In this document: positions 34,727 to 43,823 of the stretch, piece after piece
How the letters are laid out: every line of letters begins with the position of its first letter
How positions within the stretch are numbered: the stretch's first letter is position 1
DNA from: Haplosporangium gracile
Lineage: Eukaryota; Mortierellomycota; Mortierellomycetes; Mortierellales; Mortierellaceae
Assembly (NCBI GenBank): GCA_015499985.1
Contig: JAAAUF010000269.1
Location: forward strand, 1 to 43,823
Direction of reading: 5' to 3'
DNA: 43,823 bases
Notes under the pieces: generated by a model
What the model was told of the DNA's origin: nothing
Databases searched by the model: none
What the model saw: only the letters and a program-made list of their open reading frames with translations
Made by a program: the position numbers and the translations under genes

Positions 34727-36052
34727 CTATAAACGCGTTTTTGAATAAAAAAAAAAGAGGGCGTTCTCGGTTAGGCACTTGTTTTCTTTTGGTTGCGTGT
34801 TGTATGAGGAGCAAAGGTGTTGCGCTCTTTTGATGTAGTCCTGCTGTACACGATCCCTATCGTGATTCCTCGTCTGTCCATTGCTGCTACTCCTTTGTTC
34901 AATCATTGTTCCTTGAAGCAACAGCACCTCCCTGCTGATAGACTGAGCAATTGGTTGTCCCTTTTCCTCATACCACACGTAGTGTTGGTAGAGTCCAGAA
35001 GCGTAAAATGCTCCAGCTCTCTTCCACGACAAAGTCGGACGAAGGACTTCGTCTGTTTTTCCTGCACACAACAAAAGGCGAGGTCTCCTCCCGATTGACT
35101 CCCAACTCTTTTTCTGTCAATAGTACTGATGTTGACACTGATGTTGAGTTCTGGGCTATGATGTTGGGTTCGCCTGACCGCCTTTGTTGCTCTTGGATGC
35201 TTTTTTTTTGGTAAAGGTTTTTCTTTGTACAGAGTGTGTTGACGGAGAGTAGCTGGCGTTGGAGAGGTGTGTAGAGATTGTTGAGAGTGCTGTTTCTGAT
35301 ACTGAGTATAGTTGTTTGTAAAGTCCGTTGCAAAAGTGGGTGTGCCCTCGAGGATTGCTGTGACGGGGTTGATGAGCCTTTTTTTTTTTTTGTGGTGGGT
35401 TTGATGAGCCTTATGCCGGGACTCGAGCTGAAGCGTTCCTCCGCGCTGTCTTATTATCTTCCTGATACCACTGATGCCAGCAAAAGTGAGCCGACACCCT
35501 TTTTTTTTCCTCCAGTTCTTTGCGGCCCTGCCTGCCTGCCTGCTAGCCCGCCCGCCTTCCAGCCTTCCTCCTGGGACGCTTCCTCCATGCTCCTTCAGTC
35601 AGTACATCCCAAGAGATGTTTCCCCCCCCCTCTTTTCATCGTCATCTTGAAAAAAAAATGGGATTTTCTGAGCAGAGTCCTGTTTGTTGCGTTGGAGATA
35701 TGAATAATGATATGTTTGCTGTATCCGTAATGGCGCCGGTTGTCGATGGATGGTTTTACCCCATGGTTCACCATGGATGGATGTGTATATTGTGTATCTC
35801 ATAGTGAATGGATGCAGTCTGGTTGCCCACTGTGACTTGCCATCTTGGAAATGGAGATTGAAATGAAAGGGGGACTTCAATCGACAGTGAGGAGGGGCAG
35901 TTTTATCAAAGGTTAGACGGTCCTTCATTTCGCACGTGACTAACTTTAGATCAATGAAAAAAAAAAAAGCGCTTTCTGACATAATCCACAAACAGAGTTA
36001 CGTGTAGGCGTGTAGGAGGGAAGAAAAAAAAAAAAGGAAGAAGAGGCGCGTA
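34727..36052. other. First intron/promoter of RPL43 and flanking intergenic sequence
   Basis: No further gene is supported. If the candidate ATG at 35774 is right, 34727-35771 is the first intron of RPL43. The stretch has T-runs, CTGC-type repeats near 35527-35555, a repeated GTTGATGAGCCTT-like phrase near 35370 and 35400, and a CCATGG-TTCA-CCATGG direct repeat at 35761-35776. Frames of up to about 140 codons here are low-complexity. Confidence 0.45.
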
Positions 36053-37022
36053 TTACGGCCAGCAACGGCTGACGCGACGGAAGACCCAAAAGTCTGAATT
36101 CTTGCCCTCCTTGTTCATATTGATCGACGCGTACAGCTTGAAGCCCTGACTCCGGACATAGGCTAGGATATGTGAGAGCAGCAATGCTACTGCGACAGAG
36201 TCTCGTTCAGATGGCATCCATGGGTTACCCTTTAGTACAAACTCGTGTGCCACTCCTACTATCTGTTCCTTTTTCACTCTGTTCGTGTAGTAAAAGGGAA
36301 ATATGATACAAGAGAAAAATGTTAGGTGGACAAAGCAAAAACAATAATAATCAAAGTCATTGAGTAATAAAGAAACCGACAAAGATGTTCATCACAATAA
36401 CTAAGGAACAAGAGAGCAAAAAATACTGCCTTATGCCATTGATGAGTCGATCGAAGCAACTGAGTAGAGTTATTTATGTTTACCCGAGTTTCCACCCGGT
36501 GAGGATGGCTTGGCGAAGAGCAGGGATATGGGCAACAGCGGCAGAGGTAATGACGCGAAGAGAATCCGAGGCCTGGAAGCTCATGCCAAACATGTCGGCC
36601 TCGTTAGGATAAACAGCGCCTAGTCTTGTGTCGATCCTTTGAAAAAATATGGTCTCGCTTGCAGTCTCGGATCCTCGTTTAGACATATCGATAGACTGAA
36701 GGATATTCCAGCCATTAACGGCCATGGTGCGGATAATGGAGACGAGAGTTAATCGACCACGGTCCGCCTCTGGGAGGGAGTTGTTATTCCAGGGGTCGCC
36801 GTTAATCTTGAGCTCGTAGAAGGTTTTGTTGTTCTCGTTGGAGAATTGGACGGCGCCGTGACCCATGGATTGTTCGATTGAAGCTTTGACAGCGGGGACG
36901 ATATTGTGTGGCATGGCGAAGAGGCGGATGAGATTGTAGTCTTTGAGGGATATGCAGCAGACTTGGCCCGCCTGTGAGGAAGGGCGGTTGAGGTGGGGCA
37001 TTGGGAGGAGTAGCGTTGTCAT
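36053..37022 (-). CDS. Unrecognised two-module protein (paralogue A of a divergent pair)
   Basis: Two exons on the minus strand, 37022-36484 and 36278-36053; 254 aa. After about 18 N-terminal residues it consists of two copies of one ~110-residue module. Copy 1: VCCISLKDYNLIRLFAMP, AVKASI, FYELKINGDPW, GWNILQSIDMSKRG, TIFFQRI. Copy 2: LRVITSAAVAHIPALRQAI, AHEFVLKGNPW, GFKLYASINMNKEG, FWVFRRV. The shared skeleton is I-R-[LV]-I, a helix ending in A-I, an [EF]-x-[LI]-x-G-x-P-W motif, then an aromatic-x-[IL] strand and a terminal F-x-R. No signal peptide, membrane segment or catalytic signature is seen, so it is probably a soluble intracellular protein. Function not recognised. The intron splits a Gly codon in phase 2, exactly as in paralogue B. 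The two genes are head-to-head with 733 bases between ATGs. Confidence 0.85.
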
Positions 37023-37755
37023 TTATGTTCTGTGTTGTGAGAATGAGTTGAATGAGTTGAATGAGTTGAATGAGACAAGACGGGGGAGGTGAATGGAATG
37101 AACGAATGATTGAATGAATGAAAGAAGAGGGGCAGAGGAAAGAGTATGAAGAATGGAATATAATAGGTCCACCTCTTTTGTGCATGTTGGTTTGCAGCAT
37201 AGCCCAGCACGAAGGAAGTGAGCGTTCATCAACATGATATGTCGTCGGCCAATGGGCCCATATGCATTTTTCTTTTTTTTATATATTCGATCGACTTTGA
37301 CCTTGCGTCTCACTATGTTGCTCTGAGTCCCTCTGCGTCTAAATGGAGTACAAACAAACAACACAAAGAGTGCTCTCGATTACTCGCTGGCTGTCTGTTG
37401 TTTATTTGTTTTCTATTTCCCCCCTCTCTCACTCCCTCGCCCCACTCTTTGCTTCCTTCTTCGCCGTCCTCTCTCTTCTCTCTTCCAACAGCTTTCTTCG
37501 TTCTCCCTCTCTTCTCTCTCCCTCTTCCCCAGGTACACGTTCAGTAGCGTAAAGAAAGATAGAAAGCTAGCTAATCAAGGATTCTCATTTATGAAAACCT
37601 TCTTTCTTCCCCTCTCCCTGTTCTCTCTTTTTCCCTTTTTGTCCTTTCGCGTCTAACTCTTTTTTCTCCTTCTCATTCAGTCATCCCCAATCCTCACACT
37701 CATTCATCTTCTTCTTGTTCAACTCGCCACGCTAAAACGCAGTAAATCCAGTGTC
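37023..37755. promoter_or_regulatory. Bidirectional promoter of the paralogue pair
   Basis: 733 bases separate the divergent ATGs. A 9-bp tandem repeat lies 19-52 bases upstream of paralogue A's ATG. From about 37400 to 37530 and 37600 to 37700 the plus strand is CT-rich, in the leader of paralogue B. No defined operator was recognised. Confidence 0.55.
37041..37074. repeat. 9-bp tandem repeat GAATGAGTT, about 3.8 copies
   Basis: Perfect copies of GAATGAGTT in direct order, ending in GAATGAG. They lie in the putative leader of paralogue A and are followed near 37093-37123 by looser GAAT-type repeats. Confidence 0.9.
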
Positions 37756-39689
37756 ATGAATAGTCAAAAACCCCTGGGACCTGTTCGCGCACCCCAAACT
37801 CACTTCCAGGGTGCTGCTCTCGACCACTCCACTCTCGGCGCTCCTCAATCCTACCCACCTCCTGGACACCCCACCGCAGGAGCACCTCAGGCATACAATC
37901 CTGTTACCAGAGCACCGCAACTCTACCCAACTCCTTCCTCTGGCACCCAAGCAAACTCTGGTGCCTCGCCACAAGAGTATCCTCCTTCGGGCAAGAACAA
38001 TGCAGTAGGAACAGGCGCTCCTCAATCCTATCCTTCCCCTCCTCCCTCTTCTCTCAGTTCCCCGCAGGACTACACCTCGCCACCAATTGCCATTTCTGCT
38101 GCCTACGAGACACTCCCTCCTCCCCCACCTCCAAAGAAAACCTCGTTTCCTTCTTCTTCTTCCTCTTCCTCTTATTTTCCCAGCGTATCCGATAGCAAGC
38201 AGCAACCCACCCCTACGATTTACAACTTGCCTGTCGTCAATACTCCTCTCAGTCCTCCCACTCACCACACTGGATACGCTGCACAATCGATTCCGTATCC
38301 ATCTCCTGGTGCCTCACATACTACCCCTACTACAAACAGTACACCTCAAGTGCACCATCAAACTCCAGTTCAACAACACACTCCAGTCCAACAACAACAA
38401 CACCTCCCTGTTCAGCAACAGCAACGCATCCCAACTCAGCAACAGCAACACACCCCAACCCAGCAACAACAACAACACGTTCCAACTCAACAACAATATA
38501 CCCATCATGTACCGGTCCAGCAGCTTTTCCAGCAACAGCCCACAAATTTATACACAGCAAATGCTCATTCAATTGCTCCGCCGGTTAGACAGTCTACCAT
38601 TTACAACCCACAACCACACCCTTCAACACACCAAAGTCATCAACCTCCTGTCTACAGCAATATCCAACCTCCCCCTTCCTATACCCCTACTACATCATAC
38701 GGAGTAGCACCCCATCCAGTACCAACTACAGCTGCTCAACACTACCCACAACGTCCACCTCCACAGCAAGGAATTGCTCAGCCCATGCTCTGCCCCGTCC
38801 AACAAAAACCAGCTGCGGCCCCATCCTCTTTTCATGCTCCTCCTCTTGCCCGAGTGTGCTGTATCACCTTTAACGAACAGAACAAGATTCGTCTGATTGG
38901 CGCCAATCCAGAAACGGTTCCTCCGCTCCGCCATGCCATTACCAACTGTGGTGCCGGGCTCGAGGAAGACACCCCGGTCAGGAGCGATGGCCACGAGTTC
39001 CGCCTGTCTACTCGACCCTGGCGCACAAAGGAAAAGGAGTCGATTCCCTCTCGATTGCTCCTGTTGGCTGTCCTAAAGGCGATGGCTCATTGTCGCTGGA
39101 ATATTGTTCAGGCGGCCAGGATCTCCAAGATAGACAATGACAGGGACTTTTTAATGTTCGAGTCAATCGATCCGGCACTGGGTGCTGTCGAGATGGCCGA
39201 GGTGGACATGTTTGTGATGACGCTGATGGGCAAAGAGAAGATACGCGTCATTGGAGCTGGCCCCTCGACAACCGCTGTTGTTGGTGTCATCAAACAGGCC
39301 ATCCTCACCCATTGGAAGCACCCGTACGTGAGACTTATTTTGTAGTTTCCTCTGCTGTGCTGTTATTCTGATTTATGTAATGTGTGCTCAACTATGCACT
39401 GAAAAAGCGATTTTTTTAAACCACTCCCTTTTCCTTTTCCATGAAATGTGAGAATAGGATCAAGAAGGATGTGGTCGAAGAATCATATCACGAGTTTCAG
39501 TTGGAAGGAAACCCTTGGGCGCCTCAAAAAGCCGAGGAGGCGGCGGCTAAGATCTGCATGGCTCAACTACTAGCCAATGTCAGTTCACTTGGATACAAGC
39601 TATATGTCTCTTTGGATATTCATAAGAGTAGTAAAGACTCTGAGAGCGAGTGTTTGGTTTTTCGACGCGTCGGACGCGTCTGGCGATGA
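37756..39689 (+). CDS. Unrecognised two-module protein with long Pro/Gln-rich N-terminus (paralogue B)
   Basis: Two exons, 37756-39323 and 39458-39689; 599 aa. Residues 1 to about 364 are low-complexity and disordered: repeated APQSYPP/APQAYNP-type units, then Gln-rich units such as VPTQQQ, TPVQQQQ and IPTQQQQ, then Pro/Tyr/His-rich sequence. The C-terminal ~235 residues hold the same two modules as paralogue A. Copy 1: VCCITFNEQNKIRLIGANP, LRHAI, HEFRLSTRPW, RWNIVQAARISK, LMFESI. Copy 2: KIRVIGAGPSTTAVVGVIKQAI, HEFQLEGNPW, GYKLYVSLDIHK, LVFRRVGRVWR. The single intron falls in phase 2 before Ile-Lys-Lys, the same place as in paralogue A (Val-Lys-Lys). The Gln/Pro arm suggests a scaffold, RNP or transcription-associated role, but that is only inference. 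Function not recognised. Confidence 0.85.
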
Positions 39690-40046
39690 TATGAATAAAA
39701 ATGTGAAATTTTATTCATCTCTTCAGTAAGTGGATGTTCTGTTAAGATGACTGCTCCCTTCCTCCCTCGTTCAGTTTATATCCATCGACTTTGCCTTCTC
39801 AGCTATCTCAATGAGCATGTGTATTGGGCCTTGGTTCTTGGATAGTAAAGGAAAGGTAAAGAAGCGTTCTTTCGATTGAATTTTCGCTTTCATTCCCGCA
39901 GCGATTTGGAGGAGATCAAAAGTCACACAACAAGAAAAAAAAAAAAAAAATGTGCTGATTCAGCCAACAAACAAAAAAACTGACGTTTCATACCTCTCTT
40001 TCTGAATCACTCTTTCACACATACACACATTCACTCACCCTCGCTC
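39690..40046. other. Intergenic region upstream of ATXN10
   Basis: No gene is seen. It holds the 3' end of paralogue B (AATAAAAATG near 39693) and the leader of ATXN10 (CTCTTTCACACATACACACATTCACTCACC just before the ATG), with an A17 run near 39933. Confidence 0.55.
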
Positions 40047-42790
40047 ATGTCAGCCTGGTCAACCACAGACACCCTGCTGCATCTCTGCGCAACACCCGAC
40101 AATTCACGGAACAAAGATCTCGAGGACATTGCTAAACGACTCCAGGTCGATGCCGACTTTCGGTATGCTGGCATCCACAAGCTCTCTCTGTTTTATGTGT
40201 TTACCCCCTCTCGAGGGAAAAAAAGACTTGATTGATCGGGGCAGTTGTATCTGGCACCGAGCCTATACATATGTATGTTACTAATACCGCTGGTGTTTGA
40301 TACTTTTTCTCCAGAGTAGAGTTTGGCGCTGTTCCCTCCGTATGGAAGAGCTTGGCCTCGGTGCTGGACAAGGTTGTCAAAGACGGACTGGATCCTGAGC
40401 AGGTAGAGCAGCTCATGTTCATCTTCAGGATCATTCGCAACAGTGCTGCTGGAGTCACCAAGAACCAGGATCAAGCAAGGTATGAAGCAACTTTAGCAGA
40501 AGAAACTGAAGAATGGACTATTTGGTGGTAAGCAAGTGACGAACAACGAACATCTATTTACGAAAATTTATCTCCAAAAAAAAAAAAAAAAAAAAATTAG
40601 GCTGGCTGGCTTGCCCAAGCTGATTCAAGAAGTGGTCTCCCAGGCTGCTCATACTCACTATGGGAATGCTGGGTGTATGTCTCTCAGGAATAACATATCC
40701 TACGCTCGTGTGGACGTATTGTTGTAGACAGCTACCACAGGACTCGGGCTAATTACCCCATCTTTGTTAATTACCCCGACCATTTCTAGATATCATGATG
40801 CTGAGGGCAGGAGTTCAGGCATTGTCCAACATGTTGACAGGAAACGAGGAATCAAAAAACTACATTTGGAAGTCGTTTCTGGTCCAAGTGCCCAGCCCCA
40901 GCTGCGATCAAACCTTGCTCAGGTACTCAAATAAACAGGACAACTGGTGCTTCAGGCGTCTTCTGCATGCAATTTAGCTCAGGAGTCCTGTTATTAACCC
41001 TATCAGCAATCTTAATCACCCTGGGCGAGTAGCACTTTGGCCGGCATCGAGGATGAGACGATTGTATTGAGCACCGTAATGCTTTGCTACAACTGTGTGT
41101 TTGAATCCCAGGAACGCAGGTAATATCCCACTGTCACATTCTAAAGCCATCAAAGAACAATAATGTGTTTAAAGAACAAAATATATACACGAAATTGACT
41201 TCATATTTCTCATTTATCTTGTTCCTACTAGTGCACTCCTATTTTCGACAAAAGGGGGACAGAAGCTGCTCAAACAGTTGATGATCGAGTCACATGCGAC
41301 AAGCGGCAAGGATGACAGAAAGAGCTTTGAGATGATCTACACCCTTGTTAGCCACTTGATCGAGCAGGATTTTGCAGAGAAACTGTACGAAGCACTCAGG
41401 GACCAGGACACAGAGGGCGAGGAAGAGTACAAGATTCGGTATCACGGAGAAGGCTTCCATGACGACGTCAAAGACGAGGCGGTCCCTAAGATCCAAGAGC
41501 TGAGGATCGAGGAGATCGAGGATGAAGAGACACCAAGCAAATTGGAAACATCGGGAATTCAGGAAAAGAAGGCTGTTTCGTATCTGAGCCAAGAGCAGGT
41601 TACGCTGCTCAAGATGATCGATTCAAGAATCTACGCCCATCATGAGAAGCAGCAAGAGATTTTTCAACAGCAGCAGCAACAGCACGCCTCATCTACTGTT
41701 CCCAGCGTTTACGATCCTTTTGCTGCTGACGACACAGATCCTCCAGTCAGCTTGAGGACGGTCGACTTTTTGACAGAGATTTTTATCAAGGTATCGGCAC
41801 TAACGATCGAAATTTTTAAAGATCTGGACAAGGGCGGTGTTGGAGAGCATGGCGTTGAGGATCTCGCCAACCTGTCGTCGGGATTGATGCTGCTGCTTGG
41901 CTGTTTTGCGCATCTGAGTCTCCACGAGGACGGGCAGGCCAGTGTCCGCCCCAATCTTGGATCTGGCGATGACAATGCGGATGATGCCGATGATGATGTG
42001 TTGGAGGAGATTGAGCAGAGAGCAGAGATTGTCCCTGTGCCAGATTGGTTCAAGGCCCAGCATATGGCCATGGTCAACGGCGGACTGGTTGAGAGCTCTA
42101 TTGGTAAGAATGGTTATGCGCTCAGATCCTGTCGCGTTTTGTAGTTGCTGTAGGATGAGCGCACCAACGACTAACTCTAACTGTCTCTAATGGAATAGAG
42201 CTGCTTAGACAGGCGGATGTGAGTTTGGCGAGGGTGTCCAAGCCCGTGTCAAGTGCCCCTTCAGGAACACCAGCCATGACGGCCAATGCCGAGTCAACAG
42301 TCTTGTCAAACACCTCGACCGTACAGGGACAAGATTCGTTCTTTGTGGGACTCAAGCGGGATATTGTCAGGCTCATTGGCAACCTAGCGTATCGGTCGCG
42401 TCATGTCCAGGATAGGATTCGGAGCTGCAATGGACTTATTGTCATGTTGAGTCAGTGCAACATTGACGACGCCAATCCTTGTAAGTCATTTTCTGGATGA
42501 TTTTTTTATGGGTAATCCATTGAACTGCGTCAACTATATGGTGGATTCAACGTTGCTAATGCTATACTTAATTGTCAACCCCTCGAAAACAACGCATCGA
42601 CTTAGATCTTCGAGAGTACGCTATCTTAGCGATGAAGAACATCTTGACGGGCAATCCGGAGAACCAGGCGCTAATTGAGGAGTTGCAGCCGATTGAGGCG
42701 GTTGACCACCCTGCCTTGCAGGAAGCTCGCATCACCGCCAAACTGGATGCTGAGACTGGCCGCCCAGTCCTGACCCAGCACAAACCTTAA
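40047..42790 (+). CDS. ATXN10: Ataxin-10 homologue (Ctr86 family), 8 exons
   Basis: Exons: 40047-40162, 40315-40479, 40601-40674, 40790-40922, 41033-41119, 41232-42103, 42199-42480 and 42606-42790; 1914 nt, 637 aa. The N-terminal half is helical-repeat sequence (QVEQLMFIFRIIRNSAAG, RAGVQALSNMLTGNEESK, VLSTVMLCYNCVFES). A variable central region carries a short Gln run (FQQQQQQHASS) and an acidic patch (DDNADDADDDVLEEI). The C-terminus is the ataxin-10 domain: KRDIVRLIGNLAYRSRHVQD, CNGLIVMLSQCNIDDANP, YLREYAILAMKNILTGNPEN. Ataxin-10 is an armadillo-repeat cytoplasmic protein; fungal homologues (yeast Ctr86) are essential or linked to cytokinesis, septation or copper phenotypes, with no agreed biochemical function. 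Intron 2 is unusual in having a 21-A run directly before its acceptor. Confidence 0.93.
40576..40596. repeat. Poly(A)21 adjoining the 3' splice site of ATXN10 intron 2
   Basis: 21 consecutive A are followed by TTAG and then exon 3, in the place where a pyrimidine tract is expected. Confidence 0.9.
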
Positions 42791-43769
42791 CTTAGTATCC
42801 AGCCTCCTTAGACAAAGTGTGCCAGTAAAATCGCATTACGCGAAAGAAACTAACGAATTCAAGTGCAAACTAAGCTTGCTGATGTGTGTGTCTCGCCCAT
42901 AATTGGCGGTAAGACCTCCTGAATGGTGTGGTGGCCCTCAACGACCTAACTGATCCCTCAACAAAAAGGTCTCTCGCTCTCGACCACGGTGGCTGGTTCT
43001 CCCCGACCCCTGCTTCCGCCTTGTCATGCCGATTCCGCCTATCACTCTCTTGACTAAGCTTATTATCCATATCTCGCGCGCGCGTAGTGACTCTCTAAAG
43101 TTGAATAATATTCGACTCGATTCTTTTTTTTTTTTTTTTAAATAGGCTTAGTGCAAAATAATAAAATATTATTGGATTTGAGAACCAGAAGCTGTGCCTC
43201 ACGGCCACAGGTTAACTTTTCTAGAAAAGGTGCGTTTGTTTGTTTATTTGCTATTCGACGTGGGGTGTTCTTTGACTTTAAAGCTCTTCTAGTCTAGCAG
43301 TGGTTATGAGCTTGTCTTTTTTCTTCTTTGCTTGTCTTACTGACGGATCCACCTTCATATTATGAACACTCTTTCTTTTGAAGAGGTCCCTGGCAGGTAC
43401 GAGCGCGGTGAATGGCGGGCTGCCATTGGTGTAAATGAAGCAACAGCAGCAGGAACCAAAGACACCCCCTCCTCCTCCTCCTACCGAATCGAATCGTTGA
43501 AGGTTCCGTCAGACATACATACGGGGTAGCACTCGGCACAGGTCAAGTAAGCCAAAAAAAATAAAAGGCAAAAGATAAAAGAAGAAAGAATGAAGGACTC
43601 GAGAAAGAGCACAAAAAGAAAGAAGTTCCATCCTCTTCCAATCGTTCCTTTTTCTTGTTCTCTTTTCCCCATCAACTTCTTTCTTTCTTCCCCCTTCTTC
43701 CCCTTCTTCCCCTTCTTTTCTTTCCTTATCTCCCTTCACACTTTTTGCACTTCACCCTCACCTAAGCCT

Positions 43770-43823
<54 letters not shown>
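42791..43823. other. 3' flank, no gene seen
   Basis: No supported gene. It contains T- and A-rich patches (T17 near 43123-43139), a GCGCGCGCG patch near 43077, and CT-rich sequence from 43640 onward that may be the leader of a plus-strand gene outside the window. Confidence 0.5.
43772..43823. repeat. (TC)n microsatellite at the window end
   Basis: About 26 uninterrupted TC units run to the last base, so the true length is unknown. Confidence 0.95.

Noticed and set aside
37732..38286. 184-codon minus-strand frame antisense to paralogue B
   Set aside because: Its Arg/Gly-rich content is a reverse reading of Pro/Gln/Ser codons.
1..43823. tRNA, rRNA or CRISPR
   Set aside because: No cloverleaf with a GTTCRANNC arm, no rRNA signature and no spacer-repeat array was seen by eye; tRNAscan-SE and Infernal would settle this.
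1..43823. Biosynthetic, defence or mobile-element cluster
   Set aside because: The recognised genes are housekeeping, with no transposase, integrase, polyketide or peptide synthetase, or NLR motif.

Overview
The window reads as nuclear DNA of an early-diverging filamentous fungus, most likely Mucoromycota/Mortierellomycotina. The clade is inferred; no marker gene was searched. Evidence: short GT-AG introns in nearly every gene, pyrimidine-rich leaders, compact spacing, fungal-type proteins (GPI-anchored Kre9/Knh1-like protein, Pkh1-type kinase) together with an exon-junction-complex helicase, and many CAA/CAG (poly-Gln) tracts. The first bases are a poly-G run and the last ~52 bases a (TC)n microsatellite, so both ends look like assembly edges. 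There are two internal N gaps (17295-17396 and 30815-30824).

Layout: (1) 23-1386, minus: 5' part of a PDK1/Pkh1-type kinase, cut by the window start. (2) 1387-4204: no gene seen, three tandem-repeat patches. (3) 4205-5466, minus: GPI-anchored Kre9/Knh1-like protein. (4) 6495-13918, minus: complete 15-exon BLM10/PA200 proteasome activator. (5) 14377-16034, plus: eIF4A3/FAL1. (6) 16238-16983, minus: SEM1/DSS1. (7) 17274-21120, plus: ATRIP/Rad26/Lcd1-like checkpoint protein with a poly-Gln tract. (8) 21209-21922, minus: secretory cysteine-rich protein ending in KDEL. (9) 24274-25232, plus: uncertain gene with an in-frame stop or a 48-nt intron. (10) 26213-33923, plus: complete MED13. (11) 34313-34726, minus: ribosomal protein eL43, start exon not located. 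(12) 36053-37022, minus, and 37756-39689, plus: divergent paralogues of an unrecognised duplicated-domain family. (13) 40047-42790, plus: ataxin-10 homologue. (14) 42791-43823: no gene seen.

The exon models were spliced by hand. For every complete gene the summed coding length is a multiple of three and the frame stays open across all junctions: BLM10 1874 aa, eIF4A3 397, SEM1 76, ATRIP 986, GPI protein 301, MED13 2254, ATXN10 637, paralogues 254 and 599. Most of the window is ordinary housekeeping sequence. Notable arrangement: two proteasome-cap genes (BLM10, SEM1) lie in a run of alternating head-to-head pairs, BLM10/eIF4A3 and SEM1/ATRIP.

The best candidate for something undescribed is the divergent paralogue pair at 36053-39689. 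Both proteins carry two copies of the same ~110-residue module and share an intron at the identical phase-2 position inside the second copy. Only one has a ~360-residue Pro/Gln-rich N-terminus.
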